35,238 bases of DNA from Dehalococcoidales bacterium (GTDB lineage: Bacteria; Chloroflexota; Dehalococcoidia; Dehalococcoidales; UBA2162). The notes under the pieces were generated by a model. It was not told the DNA's origin. It saw only the letters and a list, made by a program, of their open reading frames with translations, and did no database searches. Positions 18,413 to 25,955 of the stretch are shown here, one piece after another. Made by a program: the position numbers and the translations under genes. The stretch spans positions 1 to 35,238 of the forward strand of contig JAFGCW010000061.1 of the NCBI GenBank assembly GCA_016932435.1. Direction: 5' to 3'. Numbering within the stretch: the first letter of the stretch is position 1; every line of letters starts with the position of its first letter.

Positions 18413-19234
18413 TTACCAGATCGATAAGCCCCCGTCGTGGACCAGTACCTGCCCTGTCATAAAACTGGAGCTATCACCAGCGAGGTAGAGAAGCAGTGTT
18501 TTAAGTTCCCTCGGTTCTGCAGTACGTTTCAGGGGAGTCCGTACTACTGACAGAGGTAATTCGCCGTTTGGAGGAGTGGCCGGAGGTGGAGGTTGCTGTG
18601 GCTTTCCGGGTCGTTCGCCGATACGCGTTCCATGGTGAAATCCCGGGGCGATAGCGTTCACACGGATACCGTATTTTGCGTATTCAGACGCGGCTTCTTT
18701 TGTCAGTCCTACGATGGCGAATTTTGAAGCGACATACGGCGGCACTGACAGCATGGCCGGTTCGGTTACGTGGACGCCGAGTACCGAAGTAATATTAATT
18801 ATAACACCCGAATTCTGTTGCTTCATTATAGGAAGACATTCTTTCAGGCAGTAGAACGTACCGTGTAAATTAGTGTCTATCACTGCATGCCAGTCTTCAA
18901 GCGTAACCTCACCGATCGGTCTTGAAACCGTAGAGATACCGGCGTTATTAACCAATATATCTATCTTTCCGAAGGAATCAATTACCTGCCTGAATATCCT
19001 TTGTACATCTTCATACCTGGAAATATCGGCTTCGATCGGCAGTGTTTCATGACCGTACCGTTTGATTATCTCACAAGTTTCCTCAGCACGATCTTTATAA
19101 TAGTCCGGGCAGACCACATCAGCTCCGTATTCAGCCAGAATATCACAAAATTCACGTCCCAGACCACTACCCCCACCGGTCACGACAGCGACTTTTCCAC
19201 TAATATCGAATAAATCACGATTTTCTTTCTGCAT
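18413..19234 (-). CDS. Short-chain dehydrogenase/reductase 3 with proline-rich loop
   Basis: A 273-residue classical SDR with TGGGSGLG (19-26), NNAG (96-99) and catalytic S150, Y167 and K171 (YVASK). It differs from its two neighbours by an insertion in the substrate-binding lid, residues about 202-228, with the proline-rich run PGKPQQPPPPATPPNG. The lid usually sets substrate specificity, so this enzyme probably acts on a different or bulkier substrate. The ATG follows GGAGAGGAG. Confidence 0.9.
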   Translation of the reverse strand: MQKENRDLFDISGKVAVVTGGGSGLGREFCDILAEYGADVVCPDYYKDRAEETCEIIKRYGHETLPIEADISRYEDVQRIFRQVIDSFGKIDILVNNAGISTVSRPIGEVTLEDWHAVIDTNLHGTFYCLKECLPIMKQQNSGVIINITSVLGVHVTEPAMLSVPPYVASKFAIVGLTKEAASEYAKYGIRVNAIAPGFHHGTRIGERPGKPQQPPPPATPPNGELPLSVVRTPLKRTAEPRELKTLLLYLAGDSSSFMTGQVLVHDGGLSIW

Positions 19235-19292
19235 TTTCTCCTCTCCAGTAAGAGCAGTGCGTAGATATTTAGATCTGGTTTCTCAGGTGAAT

Positions 19293-19318
19293 CGGGCGTA
19301 CCCAAACGGGTACGCCCG
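19293..19318. terminator. 11-bp hairpin between UroD-like gene and SDR3
   Basis: CGGGCGTACCC and GGGTACGCCCG pair perfectly around a 4-base loop. It sits in the 115-base gap inside the minus-strand gene run. No T-run follows on the minus strand. The plus-strand side continues GGTATATTTT. It could be a partial terminator or an RNA-stabilising stem that sets different levels for the methyltransferase pair and the SDR genes. Confidence 0.5.
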
Positions 19319-19349
19319 GTATATTTTGAGTAGAATCAGAAAGATATGG

Positions 19350-20516
19350 TTATAACCAGGTTTCCTCGTTACCGGCCCTGGCCATTGCACGTACATTTTC
19401 AATTACGGATTGATCAGGAGTACAGCAGCCGGCGCTTAACATGAATCCTCCGCCTTCTTTACCGATCTCATCGATCAATTTTTTACAGTAGGTAAAAACC
19501 TCGTCAGGTGAACCGAGTGTCAGTAACGGAGCCGGAACGTCACCCTGGATAGCCATGTGGTCTTTCAGAATCTCTCTTGCTTTCCATATATCTGTAGCGC
19601 CATCGAGCTGCAAAAGACACCTTTTTGCCGGGAACTCTTTGAAATATGGCAAAAATCTTGTCCAGTCACAATCGCAATGGAATATAATATCGGCACCCGC
19701 GTCTGTCATCGCCCAGACATATTCCAGCCATGTCGGGAGAACGAGTTGTTCGAAATGCTTGGTACCGATGAATGTCCCCGACGAACGTGAAGCAGCAGTA
19801 AAAATTCTTTTTACAGGAGATGCTTCAAGTGATTTCAAAGACTGTTCGATTATTTCAGGCATACTGACTTCGATAGCAGCCTTGACCTTGTCGGGCATTC
19901 GCCTGACATCCATGGGGAATTTGGAAACAGAGCGATTTATAGAGAAAATATCAAAGGGTGGAATGGCACCCATTCCCCCCATAAGGTTCACCACATCACG
20001 TTCGTCCCATTTCTCATTCTCTCTTTTTATTCGCTGTTCCTGTTTCTCCCTGGCTTTCCGAATCTCTTCTTCGGACATTTTTGGTAAAGAAGGTCCATCC
20101 TGGTTCCTTCTTTCCGAGAGGAGTTTCAGGAAGGCAAAATACCCGTTATCGATAATATAATCATAATCATCAGGCTTCATTACCTCTTCTTCGATGAACT
20201 GCATCGTGGTATTGCTGGTAAAATCACGCCCGGGTAAACCGCAAGACATCGCCAGTCCCGACATTCCGGAATCTTCGGATCCGGGACCGGGACCAAGCAT
20301 CGGCCGGCCAACATCCCAACCTCCCATGTCGACAAATGTCTTCTCATACGCAGCATCTGCTTTTTCCTGATCTTCCATAAATTCTTGCTGGGTTATTCCG
20401 GCATACTTTGCCGCAAACTGCATAATAACCGGATAAAACAGGATTTTGTCAGTCTCTTCGAAACGTATCGTTTTCCTTAGCCGCTCTTCGTTAGTCATTG
20501 TCCCTTTGTTCGTCAT
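19350..20516 (-). CDS. UroD-family methyltransferase (MtaA/MtbA-like)
   Basis: A 388-residue member of the uroporphyrinogen decarboxylase superfamily, in the branch that transfers methyl groups to or from corrinoid proteins with a zinc site. The N-terminal NEERLRKTIRFEETDKILFYPV is the usual entry motif. The zinc-ligand region reads IIFHCDCDW, with H-C-x-C in place of the common HxCG, and the C-terminal FMLSAGCCTPD supplies the second cysteine site. It starts one base after the corrinoid protein gene stops, which strongly implies that the two work together. A true haem-pathway decarboxylase is unlikely given that partner. The methyl donor is unknown. Confidence 0.85.
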   Translation of the reverse strand: MTNKGTMTNEERLRKTIRFEETDKILFYPVIMQFAAKYAGITQQEFMEDQEKADAAYEKTFVDMGGWDVGRPMLGPGPGSEDSGMSGLAMSCGLPGRDFTSNTTMQFIEEEVMKPDDYDYIIDNGYFAFLKLLSERRNQDGPSLPKMSEEEIRKAREKQEQRIKRENEKWDERDVVNLMGGMGAIPPFDIFSINRSVSKFPMDVRRMPDKVKAAIEVSMPEIIEQSLKSLEASPVKRIFTAASRSSGTFIGTKHFEQLVLPTWLEYVWAMTDAGADIIFHCDCDWTRFLPYFKEFPAKRCLLQLDGATDIWKAREILKDHMAIQGDVPAPLLTLGSPDEVFTYCKKLIDEIGKEGGGFMLSAGCCTPDQSVIENVRAMARAGNEETWL

Positions 20517-20517
20517 C

Positions 20518-21153
20518 TTAACTCACCTCTGAAAAAGACTTTACCATGTTGACTGCTTCCATGGCATCACGTCCCCATCCGTCTGCGCCTACTTTTTCGC
20601 ATACCAGATCGTTCGTCATCCCGCCGCCTATCATCGTTTTTACATTCAGACCGGCATCTTTTAAAGCTTTAATCGTCTCTTCCATACTGCTAAAAGCGAT
20701 AGTTAAAAGCCCGGACATCCCGACAATTTTAGCGTCCGTTTCTTTTACCTTGTTTACAAATTCCTCCGGTGGTACGTTAATTCCAAGATCATATACTTCA
20801 TATCCGCTGCATCGAAGCATGGCTATCACGATGTCTTTTCCTATGTCATGGATATCGTCTTTTACTGTACCGATAACTACTTTAGTCTTAGGTCCCTGGT
20901 CGTCACTGGCGGATAACAGCGGTGTTACCTTTTCCATGACGCTTTGAAACAACTCAGCCGAGCAGATCAATTCACTGACAAAATATTCCTCTTCACTAAA
21001 CCGTTTTCCGACTATTTCCATCCCATTCCGGCATGCCTCCACGACAGCGAGAGGATCATCTCCTGCTGACAGACTCTGATCTACGGTTTCGAGAAGTTCG
21101 TCTTCTTCAAGGTCTCCCAGTAATGTAGTGATCCGGGTAAGAGTATCCGACAT
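20518..21153 (-). CDS. Corrinoid (B12-binding) methyltransferase protein, MtaC/MtbC-like
   Basis: A 211-residue protein. Residues 1-85 form the helical cap domain and 90-211 the B12-binding Rossmann domain. The cobalt-ligand motif DxHxxG is D100-H102-G105 (DDIHDIG), followed by SGL (147-149) and GGG (176-178), all at the normal spacing. It carries the methyl group on cobalt between a substrate-specific methyltransferase and the UroD-like protein encoded next. No substrate-specific MtaB/MttB/MtvB-type gene is in the window. An AGGAGG site precedes the ATG. Confidence 0.93.
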   Translation of the reverse strand: MSDTLTRITTLLGDLEEDELLETVDQSLSAGDDPLAVVEACRNGMEIVGKRFSEEEYFVSELICSAELFQSVMEKVTPLLSASDDQGPKTKVVIGTVKDDIHDIGKDIVIAMLRCSGYEVYDLGINVPPEEFVNKVKETDAKIVGMSGLLTIAFSSMEETIKALKDAGLNVKTMIGGGMTNDLVCEKVGADGWGRDAMEAVNMVKSFSEVS

Positions 21154-21237
21154 ATGTATCCTCCTCAGTTTTTTTACAAGTTGATTGATTATTTAAATAC
21201 ACAATCCATCAAGATTACAAGTCTTTAAGATGAAGTT

Positions 21238-21350
21238 CTAATATCTAAGCACCAAATTCTAAATAAATTCGAATATCCAATATCAAATTTCAAACACAAC
21301 CCGGGTTTTAGATTTATTACATTTGGATTTGTTTAGAGCTTAGAAATTAG
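21238..21350. repeat. AT-rich intergenic element with imperfect inverted ends
   Basis: The 208-base gap between the corrinoid and PrpE-like genes contains an A/T-rich block whose outer 13 bases are inverted copies with one mismatch: CTAATATCTAAGC at 21238-21250 and GCTTAGAAATTAG at 21338-21350. CCCGGG is near the centre (21300-21305). Short related words such as CTAAATAAATTC and AAATCCAAATG recur on opposite strands. It looks like a dispersed intergenic repeat rather than a gene. Copy number cannot be judged from one window. Confidence 0.45.
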
Positions 21351-21361
21351 CATTTAGTACT

Positions 21362-23254
21362 TTATTTTGCCATATATCCAGTCAAAGTTTTTTCGATATA
21401 TTCGAGAACGCTTTTATCTTCGATAGTCGAAGGAATCTGATAGTCTTTACTATCAGCAATGTTTCTCATGATCCCTCTCAGCACTTTCCCCGATCTTGTT
21501 TTGGGAAGAGCTTTAACGATAACAACCTGTTTGAAGGAAGCTATAGCGCCGATTTTCTCCCTGATCATTATGATCAGGTCGTTTTTAATCGTTTCATGGT
21601 CATTATTTACACCGGACTTCAAAACCACGAGGCCAAGAGGTAATTGCCCCTTTAGTTCATCCTCTACACCGATTACTGTACACTCTGCCACATCAGGATA
21701 ATTAGCAATAACGGCCTCCATAGCTCCAGTGGAAAGTCGATGTCCGGCTACATTAATTATGTCATCCACTCTACCCATTATGTAAAAATAACCATCATTA
21801 TCTAAATATCCACCATCTCCTGTATTGTAATAACCGGGAAATGTATCCAGATAGGATTCTTTAAATTTTTCATCGTCATGCCACAGGGTCACCAGTGTCC
21901 CTGGCGGTAGAGGTAGTTTGATGGCAATATTACCTTCTTCCCCGGGATCTAACGTCGAACCTTGCTCATCAAGTATTTCTACTCTGTAACCCGGAACGCT
22001 TTTCGTGGGAGAGCCTGCCTTTATCGGCAACATCTCTATTCCCGGAAAATTGGAAGCTATCGGCCAGCCGGTTTCTGTCTGCCACCAGTTATCAATAACC
22101 GGTATATTCAGAAGTTCCCCTATCCAGTGGTAAGTGTTCGGGTCAAGCCTTTCACCTGCCAGAAACAGGTATTTAAGGCAGGAGATATCATATTTCTTCA
22201 GATACTCACCGGCAGCATCTTCACGCTTTATAGCTCTAATCGCAGTAGGTGCCGTGAAAAATACCTTTACCCTGTACTGGGATACGACACGCCAGAACAC
22301 ACCAGGATCCGGTGTGCCAACTGGCTTACCTTCATACAAAACCGTCGTGCACCCGTACAGAAGCGGTCCGTAGACTATATAAGAATGTCCGACAACCCAT
22401 CCTATATCGGACGCAGCCCAGAATACATCCCCGGGATCCAGCCCGTAAATATACTTCATATTCCATTTAAGGGCAACGGCATGACCTCCATTGTCCCTGA
22501 CGACACCCTTAGGCTTCCCTGTAGTACCGGAGGTATACAGTATATAAAGAGGATCGGTTGATCTCACCGGTGTGCAACCGACAGGCTTTGCATCCTTCAT
22601 TACTTCATCCCAGTCATAATCGCGGTCGGGTATCAGATCGGCTTTCAACGCGTCTCTCTGGTGGATTATGCAGCCATCAGGTTTATGATGAGATGACTCA
22701 ATAGCTCTGTTAAGAAATGTATGGTAATCGATGATTTTCTCGCCTTCTATTCCGCAGGAGGCTGAGATAATCATCTTCGGTTGGGCGTCTTCTATCCTGA
22801 CAGCCAGTTCATCAGGAGCAAATCCTCCGAATACTACTGAATGAATTGCCCCGATCCTGGCGCATGCAAGCATGGCAACCACGGCTTCGGGAATCATCGG
22901 CATGTAGATGATTATCCTGTCGCCCTTTACTATCCCTTTCGCAGAAAGAACACCGGCTAACCTTGAAACCTGGTCCAGAAGCTCTCTGTAAGTGATTTTC
23001 CTGACAGTATCAGTTACCGGACTGTCATAGATAACGGCTGTTTTATCTGCATAACCATTTTCCACATGATAATCGAGTGCGTTATAGCAGGTGTTCAGTT
23101 CTCCACCGGCAAACCATCGGTAAAATGGTGTGTTTGAATTATCAAGGACAACCGAATACTTTTTAGACCAGATTATTTCTTCGGCAGCTCTCCCCCAGAA
23201 CTCTTCCGGATTGCTAATAGATTGTTCGTAAATCTCCCGGTATTTTCCAGGCAC
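21362..23254 (-). CDS. prpE: AMP-forming acyl-CoA synthetase, PrpE/AcsA type
   Basis: A 630-residue acid:CoA ligase (AMP-forming). Motifs in order: FYRWFAGGELNTCYNALDYHV near residue 45, whose LNTCYNALD is characteristic of propionyl-CoA synthetases; YTSGTTGKPKGV (P-loop-like); WWQTETGW; YNTGDGGYLDNDGYFYIMGR; and a C-terminal PKTRSGKVLRG with the catalytic lysine. It starts at a GTG preceded by GAGGT. It is transcribed away from the carboxylase operon and shares its control region, so a role in activating the 3-oxoacid product of that carboxylase is plausible. Acetate or propionate activation is the default for the family. Confidence 0.92.
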   Translation of the reverse strand: MPGKYREIYEQSISNPEEFWGRAAEEIIWSKKYSVVLDNSNTPFYRWFAGGELNTCYNALDYHVENGYADKTAVIYDSPVTDTVRKITYRELLDQVSRLAGVLSAKGIVKGDRIIIYMPMIPEAVVAMLACARIGAIHSVVFGGFAPDELAVRIEDAQPKMIISASCGIEGEKIIDYHTFLNRAIESSHHKPDGCIIHQRDALKADLIPDRDYDWDEVMKDAKPVGCTPVRSTDPLYILYTSGTTGKPKGVVRDNGGHAVALKWNMKYIYGLDPGDVFWAASDIGWVVGHSYIVYGPLLYGCTTVLYEGKPVGTPDPGVFWRVVSQYRVKVFFTAPTAIRAIKREDAAGEYLKKYDISCLKYLFLAGERLDPNTYHWIGELLNIPVIDNWWQTETGWPIASNFPGIEMLPIKAGSPTKSVPGYRVEILDEQGSTLDPGEEGNIAIKLPLPPGTLVTLWHDDEKFKESYLDTFPGYYNTGDGGYLDNDGYFYIMGRVDDIINVAGHRLSTGAMEAVIANYPDVAECTVIGVEDELKGQLPLGLVVLKSGVNNDHETIKNDLIIMIREKIGAIASFKQVVIVKALPKTRSGKVLRGIMRNIADSKDYQIPSTIEDKSVLEYIEKTLTGYMAK

Positions 23255-23322
23255 TTACTACCTCACTGCCAAGTTGTTAATTCCTCGAAGATTTTCCCGC
23301 CCGGATACCTGTGAAAGTAGTG

Positions 23323-23351
23323 TTGACAAACCAGAAAGAGGATACTATAAT
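23323..23351 (+). promoter_or_regulatory. Perfect consensus promoter for the carboxylase operon
   Basis: TTGACA (23323-23328), 17 bases, TATAAT (23346-23351): a full match to the sigma-70 consensus on the plus strand. Transcription would start near 23358, giving a leader of about 195 bases before the first gene. Confidence 0.85.
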
Positions 23352-23365
23352 CCCAGCATTGATCG

Positions 23366-23377
23366 TCCTATATAGGA
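23366..23377. promoter_or_regulatory. 12-bp palindrome between the two start sites, candidate operator
   Basis: TCCTATATAGGA is a perfect palindrome. Allowing one unpaired position on each side it extends to TCGTCCTATATAGGATGA (23363-23380). It lies between the predicted start sites of the two facing promoters, so a bound protein would block both. A MarR gene at 32502 ends the carboxylase part of the operon and is the best candidate for the protein. Confidence 0.5.
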
Positions 23378-23385
23378 TGAATATC

Positions 23386-23414
23386 ATCATAACCACAATC
23401 AATAGCATTGTCAA
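23386..23414 (-). promoter_or_regulatory. Promoter for the PrpE-like gene, facing the operon promoter
   Basis: On the minus strand TTGACA (23409-23414), 17 bases, TATGAT (23386-23391). The start would fall near 23379, with a leader of about 125 bases before the GTG at 23254. It points toward the plus-strand promoter. Confidence 0.75.
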
Positions 23415-23417
23415 CAC

Positions 23418-23551
23418 GATTGGTAAAGACAAGATTTGGTGAGATACCCTCATACTATTTTCGAAACATTCATCATAAATATGGTATTCAAAGAGATACC
23501 TGAATACTTCATCAATCGGTCATGAAAAATTGAACTTGTCAAGGAGGTTAT
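23418..23551 (+). other. Untranslated leader of the carboxylase operon
   Basis: The rest of the leader between the facing promoters and the first gene. I see no conserved riboswitch. Near 23480-23512 two alternative small stems share bases (GGTAT with ATACC, or GTATTC with GAATAC). The leader ends in AAGGAGG 6 bases before the ATG. Confidence 0.35.
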
Positions 23552-25597
23552 ATGGGCTATTATATGGATATAGATACCGGCGGCACCTTTACTGACGGTT
23601 TTGTCCGTGGGGATGGCAGAAGAGAACTGGTCAAGGTAGATACTACACCCCATGATCTTACTCTCTGTTTCATGGAGTGCATCGAAGAAGCTGCCAGAAG
23701 ATTCGGATTTGACGATGCCAGTGACCTGCTTAACCAGATGAACACGCTTCGCCTCTCTACGACTATAGGCACCAATACATTGATTCAGGGAAATGGTCCC
23801 AAGCTGGGTTTGCTGGTAACGAAAGATAAAGGTGAAAATATCTATGCACCGATCGGTGGTAAAAATCCGGCTGTCAATTTTCTTGTTCCTGCAGATATGA
23901 TTATTGGTATCGAAGAGGAAGTGAATGAGTCCGGTGAATCCATTCGTGAACCTGAGAGTGCAGAGGTACTCACCGCTGTGAAAAATCTGCTTGAGAAGGG
24001 TGCCCGAAGGATTCTGGTAAGCCTGGCACGATCACCACTCAATCCAGCCCATGAGGAAAAATGCCGCGAACTTGTTCTTGAAGACTATCCAGCTCATTAT
24101 CTTGGATCAGTGCCATTACTGCTTTCTTCGGAAGTAAGTACCGAGATAGATGACATGTGCCGAACGAACGCAGCACTCATTGACGCTTATATCCACCAGG
24201 ATATGACTCATTACCTTTATAAAGCTGATGAAGACGTGCGAAATCGTAGATACCGGTGGCCTTTGTTAATCGTTCATGCCACAGGCGGAGCGGTCAGAGT
24301 TGCTAAAACCAAAGCAATCGATACCTGTGATTCCGGTCCGGCAGCCGGTCTGTTCGGAGCAGCTTTTCTTGCCAGGCTTTATGGTGTTGAAAACGTTATA
24401 ACGATCGATGTAGGCGGTACCAGTACCGATATCGGTCTTATCGCTCATGGAGAGCTTTCCTACGCTGCAGACAGAGATATGTACGGCGTTCCGGTCAGAG
24501 AAAGAGTTATCGAGACCATATCTATAGGTGGAGGAGGTAGTTCTGTTGCCTGGATCGATGAACAGGGCAAACTGAGAGTCGGTCCGGAAAGCGCCGGGGC
24601 AATTCCCGGTCCTGCCTGTTACAGCCTTGGTGGAAACAAGCCTGCAGTCACTGATGCCTGGGTAACTCTGGGATATATAGATCCTGACTATTTCCTCGGT
24701 GGAAGAAGAAAACTGGACAGAGAACAGGCAAGAACAGTCATAAAAGAGCAGATAGCCGGTCCTTTACACATATCGGTAGAAGAAGCGGCGGAGGCGATAC
24801 TGGCAGAAATGACCAGGCAGTCTGCAAATTCAGTGAAAGAGTTCATCGCAGGTAAAGGTCTTAAGGAAGAAGATGTAGTAATGTTTGCTTTCGGTGGAGC
24901 GGGTGGTCTTTCCTGTGCCAGTCTGGCAAAGGCGTGTGGAATCCCCGCTATCTACTCGTTCCCTTTCGGAGCACAGTTCTGTGCTTTCGGCTCTTCCTGC
25001 ACGGATGTTCTCCACACGTATAGCCGCGTCGAAAATCTGCCACTGGACTCCGGTTTCGTAGAAGAAACAATAAAAAGGTTCAATAAAGCGACAAAATCTA
25101 TGGCAGAAGATGCATATTTCGATATGGAAGGTGAAGGTTTTTCGAGAGAGAACGTTTCATTAATGCTTGAAATAATGATTAAGGCAAGTAATCAGACCTC
25201 ACCGGTAGTAATCCGACGTAATGAAATAACCATTAATGGAGAAAATGATCTGTCAGACCTAGCTAATTTATATCGGAAAGAGGCCAGTACAGAAAATGCT
25301 GCAGGACTTTTGATCCAGGAGATCAGACTCCAGGCAACATCACACCTTGCTGATCCGGAATTCCAGGAGTATCCTTCAGCGGGAGAGAGTCCTGAAGAAG
25401 CATCGAAGGATAACCGGTCGATTTATCATGACGGAGAGTTCCGGGATGTGCCCGTTTACGACCAGGACTCACTTGGAAGCGGCAATGTAGTGATCGGTCC
25501 GGCTTTCGTCGAAAGTGCCAGTACTACTATCATGGTCCCTTCGGGAAGCCGGTATTCAGTAGATAAATACCTTAACGGGTTGATGGAAGAGAGGTAA
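23552..25597 (+). CDS. HyuA-like ATPase subunit 1 of ketone-carboxylase-type complex (ApcA-like)
   Basis: A 681-residue protein of the hydantoinase A/5-oxoprolinase/acetone carboxylase family, with an ASKHA-type ATP site: phosphate motif DTGGTFTD (8-15), a second motif IDVGGTSTDIGLI, and SIGGGGSSVAWID with ESAGAIPGPACY. In known carboxylases these subunits activate the ketone or bicarbonate by phosphorylation with ATP. The order HyuA-gamma-HyuA-HyuB that starts here is that of acetophenone carboxylase (apcA-B-C-D of Aromatoleum aromaticum). A strong AAGGAGG precedes the ATG. Alternatives are hydantoinase or oxoprolinase, but the gamma subunit between the two HyuA genes argues for a carboxylase. 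Confidence 0.85.
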   Translation: MGYYMDIDTGGTFTDGFVRGDGRRELVKVDTTPHDLTLCFMECIEEAARRFGFDDASDLLNQMNTLRLSTTIGTNTLIQGNGPKLGLLVTKDKGENIYAPIGGKNPAVNFLVPADMIIGIEEEVNESGESIREPESAEVLTAVKNLLEKGARRILVSLARSPLNPAHEEKCRELVLEDYPAHYLGSVPLLLSSEVSTEIDDMCRTNAALIDAYIHQDMTHYLYKADEDVRNRRYRWPLLIVHATGGAVRVAKTKAIDTCDSGPAAGLFGAAFLARLYGVENVITIDVGGTSTDIGLIAHGELSYAADRDMYGVPVRERVIETISIGGGGSSVAWIDEQGKLRVGPESAGAIPGPACYSLGGNKPAVTDAWVTLGYIDPDYFLGGRRKLDREQARTVIKEQIAGPLHISVEEAAEAILAEMTRQSANSVKEFIAGKGLKEEDVVMFAFGGAGGLSCASLAKACGIPAIYSFPFGAQFCAFGSSCTDVLHTYSRVENLPLDSGFVEETIKRFNKATKSMAEDAYFDMEGEGFSRENVSLMLEIMIKASNQTSPVVIRRNEITINGENDLSDLANLYRKEASTENAAGLLIQEIRLQATSHLADPEFQEYPSAGESPEEASKDNRSIYHDGEFRDVPVYDQDSLGSGNVVIGPAFVESASTTIMVPSGSRYSVDKYLNGLMEER

Positions 25598-25600
25598 ATC

Positions 25601-25954
25601 ATGGGACAGAAAATACAAATTACAGAATACCTGGATATCGATCTCGAGGACGAAAAATGGTGCTGTAACCGGTGCGGACACGTGTTGGTGTCAGCCCGGG
25701 AAAATTATAAGAAAGGCTGCCTGGTATATGACCGTGATCCAAGTACTATCTTTAACCCGGTAGTTGAAGAAGGCAGCTTCGCTCCTGACCCGGACGTATG
25801 CCGGATAGTGGAATTCTACTGTCCCGGCTGTGCAGTGATGATTGAAAACGAGGTACTTCCGCCCGGACACCCGATTACTTACGATATAGAACCTGATATC
25901 GACAAACTGAAAAAGAAATACTTGAAAACTGAAAAAACTCAGGAGGGTAGTTAA
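25601..25954 (+). CDS. Small zinc-type gamma subunit (ApcB/AcxC-like)
   Basis: A 117-residue protein with two cysteine pairs, CX2C at 22-25 (CCNRCGH) and CX2C at 74-77 (FYCPGC), fit to bind one zinc ion. Further cysteines are at 21, 40 and 67. The pattern, with LPPGHPITYDIEPD toward the end, matches the small gamma subunit of acetone and acetophenone carboxylases, which bridges the large subunits. It begins 3 bases after the first HyuA-like gene and ends 1 base before the second. This subunit sets the cluster apart from plain hydantoinase or 5-oxoprolinase operons. Confidence 0.8.
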   Translation: MGQKIQITEYLDIDLEDEKWCCNRCGHVLVSARENYKKGCLVYDRDPSTIFNPVVEEGSFAPDPDVCRIVEFYCPGCAVMIENEVLPPGHPITYDIEPDIDKLKKKYLKTEKTQEGS

Positions 25955-25955
25955 T

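Noticed and set aside
21962..22561. A 199-codon plus-strand open frame opposite the PrpE-like gene
   Set aside because: The minus strand carries all acyl-CoA synthetase motifs here, and the plus frame shows no family pattern.
23450..23653. A 67-codon minus-strand frame overlapping the carboxylase leader and first gene
   Set aside because: No ribosome site or family pattern. It runs opposite the start of a well-supported gene.
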